Part shown: piece by piece, positions 27,836-36,203 of the stretch
How the letters are laid out: each line of letters begins with the position of its first letter
Numbering within the stretch: the stretch's first letter is position 1
Source: Streptomyces sp. ISL-43
GTDB taxonomy: Bacteria > Actinomycetota > Actinomycetes > Streptomycetales > Streptomycetaceae
Direction of reading: 5' to 3'
Length of the DNA stretch: 64,000 nt
NCBI RefSeq assembly: GCF_018614195.1
Contig: NZ_JAGGOT010000001.1
Span: 1 to 64,000, forward strand
Position numbers and translations under genes: made by a program
The notes under the pieces: generated by a model
Seen by the model: only the letters and a program-made list of their open reading frames with translations
Told to the model about the DNA's origin: nothing
Databases searched by the model: none

Positions 27836-29085
27836 CCCACGCCCGCAGCACCGCCGGCCGGCTCCTGATGGTGATGCCGTACGAGCAGCTCGTCCGCAAG
27901 GCCGTCGAGGCCGGCTTCCGGGTCTGGTCGATCTGGGACCCGAAGCTCCGTACGGCCGCCTACCTCGACAAGGTCGCCGAGCACTCGGAGCAGGTGGCGC
28001 TGGTCGACTTCGAGGACGAGGCCGCGCTGCGGGCCCTGGTGGCCCGCGTCGCCGCGGAGTACGAGGTGGACCACGTCCTGCACCTGGGCAGCGAGTCCAG
28101 CATGGCCCCGGTGCTCGCCGAGGCCGAGGCCCTCGGCCTGTCGCCGAACCGCGCGGAGTCCGTCCGGCTGCTCAACGACAAGAACGCGATGCGCCGCCTG
28201 CTCAACCGCAACGGCGTCTCCGTGGTCCGCGCCCGGGAAGCGGCGCTGCTCGCCGAAGTGGAGCCGCTGCTCGCGGAGTTCGGACTGCCGGCGGTCGTCA
28301 AGCCGGCCAACTCGGCGGGCAGCCGCGGCATCGCGCTGGTCCGTACGGCCGCGGACCTCGCGGAGTGGACCGAGCGGGTCGAGGCGGCCGGTATCGAAGG
28401 CCCCTTCGTCATCGAGGACTTCCTCGACGGCCCGGAGTTCAGCGTCGAGACGCTGACCGTCGACGGCATGCACGAGGTCGTCGGGATCACCGCGAAGCAG
28501 ACCAGCGGGCCGCCCCGGTTCATCGAGACCGGGCACGTCCACCCGGCCCCGCTCGACCCGGGCGACGAGGGTGCGATCCGCTCCACCGTCACCGCCCTGC
28601 TCGACCTCGCGGGCTACGAGTTCGGCCCGGCGCACACCGAGGTGATCCTCACCCCGGCCGGGCCGCGCATCGTGGAGTCCCAGGCCCGCCTGGGCGGCGA
28701 CCGGATCCCGCTGCTCGTGGAGGTCGCCACCGGCTTCGACCTGGAGGCGGCGATCTTCCGGGCACTGGCCGGTGAGGACGTCAAGGTGCCCGCGCCCCAC
28801 CGGTACGCCTCCATCGGCTACTTCCGGCTGCCCGCCGGTCCGCTGGAGTCCGTCGGGGGGCTGGCCGAGCTGGGCGCCCTGGAGCACGTGCACGCCGTGC
28901 ACTTCCCGTACGGGCCGGGCGACGTCCTGCCGCACACCACCGACTCCGGCAGCCGCCACGGCTACGCCGTCGTCGACGGCGCGAGCCCCGCCGAGGCCGC
29001 CGAGCGCATCGCCTCGGCCCGCGCCGCGCTGCGCACCACGACCGCCCCCGCCCCCGCCCCCGCCCCGAAGGAGGCCCTGCGATGA
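27832..29085 (+). CDS. ATP-grasp ligase 1
   Basis: This 417-residue ATP-grasp enzyme resembles the carbamoyl-phosphate-synthase-like amino acid ligase group. Seen are LNDKNAMRRLLNRNGV, the ATP-binding strand PAVVKPANSAGSRGIALV, IEDFLDGPEFSVET and the metal site HTEVILTPAGPRIVESQARLGGDR. Such enzymes activate a carboxylate as an acyl-phosphate and join it to an amine. The start overlaps the MFS stop as ATGA, and a Pro/Ala-rich tail ends the protein. Substrates cannot be read from sequence. Confidence 0.85.
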   Translation: MTHARSTAGRLLMVMPYEQLVRKAVEAGFRVWSIWDPKLRTAAYLDKVAEHSEQVALVDFEDEAALRALVARVAAEYEVDHVLHLGSESSMAPVLAEAEALGLSPNRAESVRLLNDKNAMRRLLNRNGVSVVRAREAALLAEVEPLLAEFGLPAVVKPANSAGSRGIALVRTAADLAEWTERVEAAGIEGPFVIEDFLDGPEFSVETLTVDGMHEVVGITAKQTSGPPRFIETGHVHPAPLDPGDEGAIRSTVTALLDLAGYEFGPAHTEVILTPAGPRIVESQARLGGDRIPLLVEVATGFDLEAAIFRALAGEDVKVPAPHRYASIGYFRLPAGPLESVGGLAELGALEHVHAVHFPYGPGDVLPHTTDSGSRHGYAVVDGASPAEAAERIASARAALRTTTAPAPAPAPKEALR

Positions 29086-30419
29086 CCGCTCCGACCGCGA
29101 CCGACCCGACCGCTCCGACCGCTCCGACCACCGGTACCGCCCCGGCCGCCGGGGACCGGACCATGCTGCTCGTCGGCGGCACGGACCAGCACCTCGAACG
29201 CGCCAAGGCCCTGGGCGTGCGCGTCGTGCTGATCCAGCACCCCGACAAGATCAACGCCTTCCAGACCGGTCTGGCCGACGCCCTCCTGATGGTCGACTAC
29301 ACCGACTGGGCCACCGTACGGCCGCTCGCCGAGGCCGCCCGCGAGGTCTGGGGGTTCGACGCCGTCGTCTCCCTCACCGAGGGCGGACTGGACACGGCGG
29401 CCCGGCTGAGGGAGCACTTCGGCTTCCCGGGCACCCGTCCCGAGGTGAGCCGCCGACTGCGCGACAAGTACCTGATGCGGCGGCACCTGGCCGACCGGGG
29501 CAAGCTGGCCATGCACTGGGACCGGGTCACCGACCGGGGGTCCCTGGAGGACTTCGCCCGCCGGGCGGGCTTCCCCTTCATCGTCAAGCCCACCGACGCG
29601 ACGGCGAGCTTCGGCCTGATCCGGGTCGGCGGCGCGGGCGACCTGGACGCCGTCTGGGAGCGGATCGAGGAGCTGCGCGGCCGGCGCACGGACCGCGGCT
29701 CGACCCTCTTCACGGTGCGCGAGTTCCTGATGGAGTCCTACCTCGACGGGCCCGAGTTCAGCGTGGAGGCCTTCAGCTTCGGCGGCCGCCACGTGGTGGT
29801 CGCGGTGACCGAGAAGCTCGTCGACGACACCCACTTCGCGGAGCTGGGCCACGCCCTGCCCGCCCGGCTTGCGCCGGACGCGCACGCGCGGGTCACCGCG
29901 GCGGTCGCCGACTTCCTCGACACCATGGGCGTGAGCGACGGGCCCAGCCACACCGAGCTGCGCCTCGGCTCCCGCGGCCCCGTCGTCATCGAGTCGCACA
30001 ACCGGGTCGGCGGCGGTCACATCAACGAGCTGGTCGAGGCGGCGTACGGGATCGACCTGATCGGGTACGGGGTGGCCTGGCCGATGGGCCTGGCCGAGGA
30101 GCTGGCCGGGCCCCCGGCGGCCCGCGCCGCCGCCTGCACCCGCTTCGTGCTCCGCGATCCCGGGACGGTCACGGCCGTGTCGGGCGTGGAGGAGGTCGCG
30201 GCCCGCGCCGACGTGCTGGCCGTGGAGGTCTCCGTACGCCCCGGTGATCCGGTCCGCCCGCTGCGGGACAACTGGGACCGGCTCGGCTTCGCCGCCGTCA
30301 CCGCGGCCGACACCGACGCCGCGATCGCCCTCTGCGAGCGGCTGACCGGCGAGATCCGCATCGACGTGACCCCCCACGGCGCGGCCGTGGACCCGTACGA
30401 CATGGAGGTGGCGGCATGA
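29082..30419 (+). CDS. ATP-grasp ligase 2
   Basis: This 445-residue ATP-grasp enzyme shows RRLRDKYLMRRHLADRG, FIVKPTDATASFGLIRVG, REFLMESYLDGPEFSVEA and the metal-binding HTELRLGSRGPVVIESHNRVGGGH. The N-terminal 25 residues are Thr/Pro/Ala-rich. The start overlaps ligase 1 as ATGA, so a 1:1 ratio is likely. It is similar in layout to ligase 1 but diverged in the substrate region, which suggests successive use of different partners. Confidence 0.85.
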   Translation: MTAPTATDPTAPTAPTTGTAPAAGDRTMLLVGGTDQHLERAKALGVRVVLIQHPDKINAFQTGLADALLMVDYTDWATVRPLAEAAREVWGFDAVVSLTEGGLDTAARLREHFGFPGTRPEVSRRLRDKYLMRRHLADRGKLAMHWDRVTDRGSLEDFARRAGFPFIVKPTDATASFGLIRVGGAGDLDAVWERIEELRGRRTDRGSTLFTVREFLMESYLDGPEFSVEAFSFGGRHVVVAVTEKLVDDTHFAELGHALPARLAPDAHARVTAAVADFLDTMGVSDGPSHTELRLGSRGPVVIESHNRVGGGHINELVEAAYGIDLIGYGVAWPMGLAEELAGPPAARAAACTRFVLRDPGTVTAVSGVEEVAARADVLAVEVSVRPGDPVRPLRDNWDRLGFAAVTAADTDAAIALCERLTGEIRIDVTPHGAAVDPYDMEVAA

Positions 30420-31672
30420 CCGCGCTCGTACTGCACCGGTTCCCGCTCGGCCCCTTCCCGTACGACCGGTGGCTGGCCGATCTGGACGGCGGCGTCGTGA
30501 TGATCGCGGCCCGCGACAAGATCGAGGCGGCCGGCGAGCAGGTCCCGGCGGGTCCCGGCGGCTACCGCCACCTGGAGGTCGTCGACACCTTCGACGACGA
30601 GGAGCTCCTCGACCGCCTCGCCCGCGACCTGGCCCACGAGTACCGGGTCACCCGTGTCATCGCGCACCACGAGGCCGATCTGATCCGGGCGGCCGCCCTG
30701 CGGGAGGAGTTCGGCCTGCCCGGTCAGCTGCCCGCCGAGGTGCTGCCCTTCCGGGACAAGGTCCTGATGAAGCGGAAGCTGGCGGCGGCGGGCATCGCGG
30801 TCGCCCCGCACACCGTGCCGGGGACGGCGGACGCCGTACGGGCCTTCGCCGCCGAGCACGGCCTGCCGCTGGTCTTCAAGGCCCGCGACGGCTTCGGCTC
30901 CATCGGGCTGCGGATCGTGGGCACCGGACAGGAGCTCGAGGAGCGGCTCGCCGAGGACTTCGCGCCCGGCGCGGCCCCCCGCGAGGACCTGCTGCTGGAG
31001 GCGTACGTCCCGGGCCGGATGTGCCACGTCGACGGGGTGGTCGCGGGCGGCCGTACGGTCATGGCCTGGCCCTCGCAGTACCAGTACGACCTGTCCTCGT
31101 TCCAGGCCGACGGCGGCGCCCGGGTGGACCTCACCCTGGACCCCTCGGACCCGCTGACCCCGCGTCTGCTGGAACTCGCGGAGGTGGCGCTCGGGGCGCT
31201 GGGCGGACCGGCGGACTACGCCTTCCACGCCGAGGTGTTCCACACGCCCGACGACCGCCTCGTCGTCTGCGAGGTCGCGGCCCGCCCGGCGGGCGCGCGC
31301 ATCCGGGACGTGCTGACGGCGGTCTTCGGGGTGCACCCGGTGGAGCTGGCGTCCCGGGCGCACGCGGGACTGCGGCTGCCGGCCCTGAAGGAGGCCGGGG
31401 ACGGGTGGGAACGGCTGGAGCCGGTCCGCATGGCGGGCCAGGTCCTGATGATGAGGCGGCCGGGAACGGTGCGCGGCATTCCGCTCACCCCGGAGGAGCC
31501 GTGGGTGGAGTTCTACGGTGTCTTCGCGGAGCCGGGCGAGGTGCTCGCCGAGGCCGCCATCTCCTCGGACTTCCTGGCGGCGGCGGTGCTGTCGGCGCCG
31601 AGCCGGGAGGAGTGCGAGCGCAGGCTGCGGGCCCTGGGGACGCGTTTCGAGACAGAGATAGTGATCGATTGA
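30416..31672 (+). CDS. ATP-grasp ligase 3
   Basis: This 418-residue enzyme is the most diverged of the trio. It shows FRDKVLMKRKLAAAGI, LVFKARDGFGSIGLRIV, LLEAYVPGRMCHVDGVV and AFHAEVFHTPDDRLVVCEVAARPAG. The last motif has Glu-Val-Ala-Ala-Arg-Pro-Ala-Gly in place of the usual E-x-N-x-R-x-G-G, so the metal or ATP site may differ. Its start overlaps ligase 2 (ATGA). It is the last gene of the first operon. Confidence 0.82.
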   Translation: MTALVLHRFPLGPFPYDRWLADLDGGVVMIAARDKIEAAGEQVPAGPGGYRHLEVVDTFDDEELLDRLARDLAHEYRVTRVIAHHEADLIRAAALREEFGLPGQLPAEVLPFRDKVLMKRKLAAAGIAVAPHTVPGTADAVRAFAAEHGLPLVFKARDGFGSIGLRIVGTGQELEERLAEDFAPGAAPREDLLLEAYVPGRMCHVDGVVAGGRTVMAWPSQYQYDLSSFQADGGARVDLTLDPSDPLTPRLLELAEVALGALGGPADYAFHAEVFHTPDDRLVVCEVAARPAGARIRDVLTAVFGVHPVELASRAHAGLRLPALKEAGDGWERLEPVRMAGQVLMMRRPGTVRGIPLTPEEPWVEFYGVFAEPGEVLAEAAISSDFLAAAVLSAPSREECERRLRALGTRFETEIVID

Positions 31673-31773
31673 GCCAATGCCCCGGATCGGGGCCCGACAC
31701 CGTGCCCAACAAGCGGACAGAGCCTGGTTCTTGATCCGTTCCCGCTGTAGCGTCCGACGTCGGTAACAGAGAG

Positions 31774-31795
31774 GGAACCGTTGGGGAACGGTTCC
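31774..31795. promoter_or_regulatory. Inverted repeat upstream of the small peptide gene
   Basis: GGAACCGTT (31774-31782) and AACGGTTCC (31787-31795) form a perfect 9-bp inverted repeat with a 4-base spacer, 68 bases before the ATG at 31863. The half-site core GGAACC recurs near the SARP start. It is a candidate operator. Confidence 0.45.
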
Positions 31796-31862
31796 GGAGA
31801 ACCTCTGTGTTGTCGAAAGCAGCACGCACAGCAGCACGGAACCAATGGGGCGGGGAACACAC

Positions 31863-32027
31863 ATGCGCAGCAAGCTGGCCGGAATCGTCGGGGTCATCAC
31901 ACTGGGTCTGACGGCCGTACTGGGCGCGACCACCGATCTGGGCTGGGACTTCACGGACCAGCCCCACATCCAGGCGGACACCCACGGTCCGGGTAGCCCC
32001 GCCCCCGCCCCGGCCGCCCGCATCTGA
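31863..32027 (+). CDS. Small secreted or membrane peptide in the cluster
   Basis: This 54-residue protein begins MRSKLAGIVGVITLGLTAVLGATT, a basic start followed by about 18 hydrophobic residues, like a signal peptide or single membrane segment. The remaining 30 residues are soluble (DLGWDFTDQPHIQAD, then a Pro/Ala/Gly tail). CGGGGAA lies about 8 bases before the ATG. No family is recognised. It sits between the ligase operon and the convergent SARP gene. It could be a small regulator, a secreted signal or, less likely, a ribosomal substrate for the ligases. Confidence 0.65.
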   Translation: MRSKLAGIVGVITLGLTAVLGATTDLGWDFTDQPHIQADTHGPGSPAPAPAARI

Positions 32028-32051
32028 ACACCGGGCCACCGGCCCGCGCCC

Positions 32052-32087
32052 ACGGAGGCCCGCCCCTTGACCGGGGCGGGCCTCCGT
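32052..32087. terminator. Bidirectional hairpin terminator
   Basis: A perfect 15-bp stem (32052-32066 with 32073-32087, loop TTGACC) lies between the small peptide gene and the convergent SARP gene. Confidence 0.8.
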
Positions 32088-32130
32088 CGCGCGGCACCGG
32101 GCCCGCGGCCGGCACAACCGGGAAGCGGCC

Positions 32131-35100
32131 TCAGAGCGGGTAGCGGGCGGCCGGCGGTACCCCCATCGCGGTGAACAGCTCGACGGCGCGGGCCCGGCTC
32201 TCGTCCGCCCTCGCCCGGTCTCCGAGGGCCTGCGCGGTCAGGGCGATGCCGGCCAGCGCCCGGGCCTCCTCCATGCGGTACTCGGCCGCCGCCGCGCGCC
32301 CGAGCGAGCTCTCGTAGAGCTCCAGGGCCTGGGCGTACTCGCCCCGCTCCAGCCGGAGGTTGCCGATCCGCCGCTCGACAACCGTCTGCCGGGCCAGGGT
32401 GGGCCGGCGCCGGAGCAGTTCCAACGCCTCCTCCTCACATGTGCGGGAGTCCCCGACGAGCCCGTAGTGCTGCTGGACGGTGGCCATGAGGACCCGCGTC
32501 ATCGCGAAGTTGTCGGGCTGCCGCGAGACCTCGAAGAGCGCCATCGCTTCCTTCAGAGCAGCCTCGGCCTCCGCGAACCGGCCCAGGTCCAGGTACGCGC
32601 TCGCCAGGTCGTTGAGGGCCATGACCTCCTCGCCGAGGATGCCGATCCCGCGCGCGAGCGCCACGGCCCCTTCCGCCGCGTCGACGGCGTCCTCGCCGCG
32701 CCCCAGGCAGGAGTAGGTGGTGCTCAGCGAGCACAGGACGTGGATCTCGGACTGCACGGCCCCGGTCTCGCGGAACACCATGACGGCCTGCTCCTGGTGG
32801 CGCACGGCCTCGGAGAACTCGCCCAGGCAGCTCAGCAGCAGGCCGAGCGCCTCCAGGCTGGAGCCCTCACCGAGCCGCTCACCCTGCGCGTGGGCCACTT
32901 CCAGCGCCTCCTCCGTGACGGCGATGCCCTCCCGGAAGAGGCCGAGCTTCCACAGGGCGGTGACCTGGTTGGTGAGGCTCAGCCGCAGCGCCCGGGCGTC
33001 GCCGAGCCGCCGGGCCGCCGCCGCAGCGACCCTGCCGACCTGCAGGTACTGCTCGGTGTACGTCCGCATGTTGAGGAAGAACAGCAGGTTGCGGGCGAGC
33101 CACACCGCGTGCCGGGGGAACCCCCCGGCTTCGGCGGCCGCCACGGCGGCGATCAGCGCGTCGCCCTCACGGTCGAACCACACGGTGGCCAGGTCGGCGT
33201 CGCCGAGCCGGGGCAGCCGGGCCGGGGAGCCCGCCAGGCCCGTCTCGTAATGCGGCCGGCCGGGGAAGAGCACCGCGCACGCCGCCTCCGTAGCCGCGTA
33301 GAAGTAATCCAGCAGCCGCTCCACCGCCGCCGTGTCGTCCGCGGCCGTCTCCGGGTTGCGCAGGCTCTGCGCGAAGCTCCGTACCAGGTCGTGGAAGGCG
33401 TAGTAGCCCAGCTCGTGCTGCTGGACCAGGTGCATGTCGAGGAGGTCCTCCAGGAGGTCCTCCGCGTCGCGGCTGTCCACGGCGAGCAGCGCCGCCGCCG
33501 AGTGGAGGTCGATCTCCGCGCCGGGATGCAGGCTCAGCAGCCGGAACGCGGTGCGGTGGTCCTCGTCCATCGCCTGGTACGAGAGCCGGAGCGTGGCAGC
33601 GACGCTGCGCTCGCCCGAGCTCAGCTCGTCCAGCAGCCGGGTCTCGTCGCCGAGCCGGTCCACCAGGTGCCGCACGGTCCACCGGGAGCGGTTGCGCAGG
33701 CGGGCCGTCGCGATGCGCAGGGCCAGCGGCAGGTGGCCGCACAGGGCGGCGAGTGCCCGGGCCGCCTCCGGTTCCCGCTCGGTGCGCTCGCGGCCCAGGG
33801 TCTCGGTGATCAGCGACAGGCTGTCCTCGGGCGACATCACGCCGATGGAGATCCACTCGGCCCCGTCCAGCTCGACGAGCCGGGCCCGGCTGGTGACCAG
33901 GACCAGGCAGCCGGGCGAGGCGGGCAGCAGCGGACGGACCTGCGCGGCGTCGGAGGCGTTGTCGAAGAGGAGCAGCAGGCGGCGGCCGACCAGGGTGGCC
34001 CGCCACAGGGCGGCCCGTCCGGCGGGGTCCTCGGGGATCTGCTCGCCCGGCACGCCGAGGGTGCGCAGCAGGGCGGCGATGACCGCACCGGGCCGCAGCG
34101 GCTGTTCGCCCGGGGTGTAGCCGCGCAGGTCGACGTGGAGCTGGCCGTCGGGGAACCGCTCGGCCAGCCGGTGGGCCGCGCGGACCGCGAGCGAGGTCTT
34201 GCCGGTGCCGCCCATGCCGTCGACGGCGACGATCCGGGTGCCGCCCTCGTCTCCGGCCCCGGCGGCGTCCAGCAGGTCGGCCAGTTCCCGGTCGCGGCCG
34301 GTGAAGTCGGCGAGGTCGTAGGGGAGGGTGCAGGGCGCGGCGCCGGGGGCGGGCGGGCCGGCCTCCCGCGCTGCGGCCTCGCGGGCCGCGGCCTCGCGGG
34401 CCGCGGCCTCCCGGGCGCCGGCGGCGGCGGGGTCCACGGCGGCGGGGGCCGGCGGCTGGGGGGCGGCGAGTTCGGGGCTGTCGCGCAGGATGTCCTCGTA
34501 GAGCCGGCCGAGCCGCGGGCCGGGGTCGACGCCGAGCTCCTCGACGAGGATCTCGCGCACCCGGCCGAACTCCTCCAGGGCCTCGGCCTGGCGTCCCGAG
34601 CGGTACAGGGCCAGCATCAGGTGGCCGCGCAGGGTCTCCCGCAGCGGATGGGCGGCGACGAGTTCCCGCAGGTCGCCGACGAGCTCGGAGGTCTCGCCGT
34701 GTTCCAGGCGGAGCTGGAAGAGCTGTTCGGCGGCGGTCAGCCGGCGCTCCTCCAGGGCGGTGGAGGCGGATTCGACGACGGGGCCGCCGGCGCCGGACAG
34801 CACGGGTCCGCGCCACAGTTCCAGTGCGGCGCGCAGCTCGCCCTCGGCATCCGCCGGGCGGCCGGCGGCCAGTGCCTCGCGGGCCCGCTGGGTGTGCAGC
34901 AGGAACAGGGTGAGGTCCAGCTGTCCGTCTTCGAGTACGGCCCGGTAGCCGGGTCCGTCGGTGGCGATGAGAACGCTTCCGCCGGGGATCCGCTGGCGGA
35001 GGTCGGCGACCGCCTTGCGGATCTGATGTGAGGCGGTTGCGGGCGGTTCGTCCTCCCAGGCGGCCTCCACCAGCCGGGTGACGGGCACGACACGACCCGG

Positions 35101-35229
35101 TTCCAGAAGCAAAGTGACGAGCACCCGTTCCTGGATGGGACCGCCGAGTCTCAGCCTGTTCCCGCCGGACCAACCCTCCAGCGAGCCAAGGACGTTGAAC
35201 CTCACCTTGGTATCGGACCGATCCGCCAT
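32131..35229 (-). CDS. SARP/AfsR-family pathway regulator
   Basis: This 1,032-residue protein has an OmpR-like DNA-binding domain (RFNVLGSLEGWSGGNRLRLGG... LVEAAWEDEPPATASHQIRKAV), a BTAD (LDLTLFLLHTQRAREA... ELGVDPGPRLGRLYEDIL), a linker with repeated EAAAR units, an NB-ARC ATPase (VDGMGGTGKTSLAV; RRLLLLFDNASDAAQV) and C-terminal TPR repeats (residues about 750-1,030). The ATG at 35229 follows GGTGGGGA. SARPs usually activate the cluster that contains them. It is divergent from the bicupin operon and convergent with the first operon, so it is the likely pathway activator. Confidence 0.88.
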   Translation of the reverse strand: MADRSDTKVRFNVLGSLEGWSGGNRLRLGGPIQERVLVTLLLEPGRVVPVTRLVEAAWEDEPPATASHQIRKAVADLRQRIPGGSVLIATDGPGYRAVLEDGQLDLTLFLLHTQRAREALAAGRPADAEGELRAALELWRGPVLSGAGGPVVESASTALEERRLTAAEQLFQLRLEHGETSELVGDLRELVAAHPLRETLRGHLMLALYRSGRQAEALEEFGRVREILVEELGVDPGPRLGRLYEDILRDSPELAAPQPPAPAAVDPAAAGAREAAAREAAAREAAAREAGPPAPGAAPCTLPYDLADFTGRDRELADLLDAAGAGDEGGTRIVAVDGMGGTGKTSLAVRAAHRLAERFPDGQLHVDLRGYTPGEQPLRPGAVIAALLRTLGVPGEQIPEDPAGRAALWRATLVGRRLLLLFDNASDAAQVRPLLPASPGCLVLVTSRARLVELDGAEWISIGVMSPEDSLSLITETLGRERTEREPEAARALAALCGHLPLALRIATARLRNRSRWTVRHLVDRLGDETRLLDELSSGERSVAATLRLSYQAMDEDHRTAFRLLSLHPGAEIDLHSAAALLAVDSRDAEDLLEDLLDMHLVQQHELGYYAFHDLVRSFAQSLRNPETAADDTAAVERLLDYFYAATEAACAVLFPGRPHYETGLAGSPARLPRLGDADLATVWFDREGDALIAAVAAAEAGGFPRHAVWLARNLLFFLNMRTYTEQYLQVGRVAAAAARRLGDARALRLSLTNQVTALWKLGLFREGIAVTEEALEVAHAQGERLGEGSSLEALGLLLSCLGEFSEAVRHQEQAVMVFRETGAVQSEIHVLCSLSTTYSCLGRGEDAVDAAEGAVALARGIGILGEEVMALNDLASAYLDLGRFAEAEAALKEAMALFEVSRQPDNFAMTRVLMATVQQHYGLVGDSRTCEEEALELLRRRPTLARQTVVERRIGNLRLERGEYAQALELYESSLGRAAAAEYRMEEARALAGIALTAQALGDRARADESRARAVELFTAMGVPPAARYPL

Positions 35230-35291
35230 TTTCCCCACCTGTCGTACGCGGAAAACCCCAGGTAGAGGCCTCGCATGGGAAAGAGCGTAAA

Positions 35292-35338
35292 GGGTTCCCG
35301 GATCGGGCGGTACCGCTCCGGGAGGTGATCGGGAACCC
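35292..35338. promoter_or_regulatory. Inverted repeats in the SARP-bicupin intergenic region
   Basis: GGGTTCCCG (35292-35300) and CGGGAACCC (35330-35338) form a perfect 9-bp inverted repeat separated by 29 bases. Inside it lies the 10-base palindrome GCGGTACCGC (35307-35316). The region separates two divergent transcription units and shares GGAACC with the repeat at 31774. Confidence 0.45.
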
Positions 35339-35388
35339 CGAAACGGAAGCTTCACAGGCCAGCAGGAGTGAGTACAGACGGAGCCCTC

Positions 35389-36198
35389 ATGAAGACTTTC
35401 AGCCACCTCGGCAGCGCACGGATCATCACCTCGCGCGAATTCGAGTTCGAGCCCGTGCCCGACGGTTCCGGGACCGAGGTCGCGACCCCGGTGAGCCCGG
35501 CCGCGGGCGCGCCCTGGGTCACGCTGCACGTCGTACGGGTCGCCCCGGGCGCCGTGTGGAGCCCCGAGGACAGCGTGGCCGAGGAGAACACCGTGGTGGT
35601 CTACGCGGGCTCCGGCCGCCTCGGCGTCGGCGCCGAGAGCCGCGAGGCGGTCCGCTCCTGCGCCGCATACGCGCCGACGGGCCGGGAGCTGACCCTGAGC
35701 GCGGGTCCGGAGGGCATGACCGCGTACGTGTGGCGCACTCCGCTGGCCGAGGGCCGTACGCCGGGCACCGACCCGAAGGTCTTCTCCACGCTGTGGGACG
35801 ACGAGACGCAGCTGCGCGGATTCGCGGGCACCGGCCAGGTCGACCCGGAGGCGGCCCCGCGCGCCACGATGAACTTCGTCTTCTGGCCCGGCGCCGGCAG
35901 CTCCCAGCTGTGTCTGCACTGCGGGATCCAGCAGCCCGGCGAGACCTTCAACGTGCACCTGCACACCCACAGCGACGAGGCGTTCATCGCCTTCGAGGGC
36001 ATCGGCCAGATGTACCTCGTCGACCGCTGGATCGACGTCGAGGCCGGCGACGTGCTGTTCGCCGCCCCGGGTGTGCTGCACGGCGCCCGCAATCCCCACA
36101 CGGGCCCGGGCGCCCGCCGCTTCGTGACCTGCGGCGGCCCGGCCCCCTTCGACCCTGCCCTCTACGCCGCAGCCGGCGTCTCCTCCCAGGTGGTCTGA
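35389..36198 (+). CDS. Bicupin protein
   Basis: This 269-residue protein has two cupin barrels. The N-terminal half (VTLHVVRVAPGAVWSPEDSVAEENTVVVYAGSGRLGV) lacks the usual His ligands. The C-terminal half has GETFNVHLHTHSDEAFIAFEGIGQMYLVDRWIDVEAGDVLFAAPGVLHGARN, which carries H-x-H-x3-E and the second-motif His of a metal cupin. It could be a dioxygenase, isomerase or lyase. The ATG at 35389 was chosen over the GTG at 35368 because ACGGAG is placed for it. It opens the second operon. Confidence 0.75.
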   Translation: MKTFSHLGSARIITSREFEFEPVPDGSGTEVATPVSPAAGAPWVTLHVVRVAPGAVWSPEDSVAEENTVVVYAGSGRLGVGAESREAVRSCAAYAPTGRELTLSAGPEGMTAYVWRTPLAEGRTPGTDPKVFSTLWDDETQLRGFAGTGQVDPEAAPRATMNFVFWPGAGSSQLCLHCGIQQPGETFNVHLHTHSDEAFIAFEGIGQMYLVDRWIDVEAGDVLFAAPGVLHGARNPHTGPGARRFVTCGGPAPFDPALYAAAGVSSQVV

Positions 36199-36203
36199 CC
36201 GAC

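Noticed and set aside
25182..31672. D-cycloserine biosynthesis cluster
   Set aside because: An arginase-like and a heme-dependent gene are missing, and three ligases plus AsnB do not fit that pathway.
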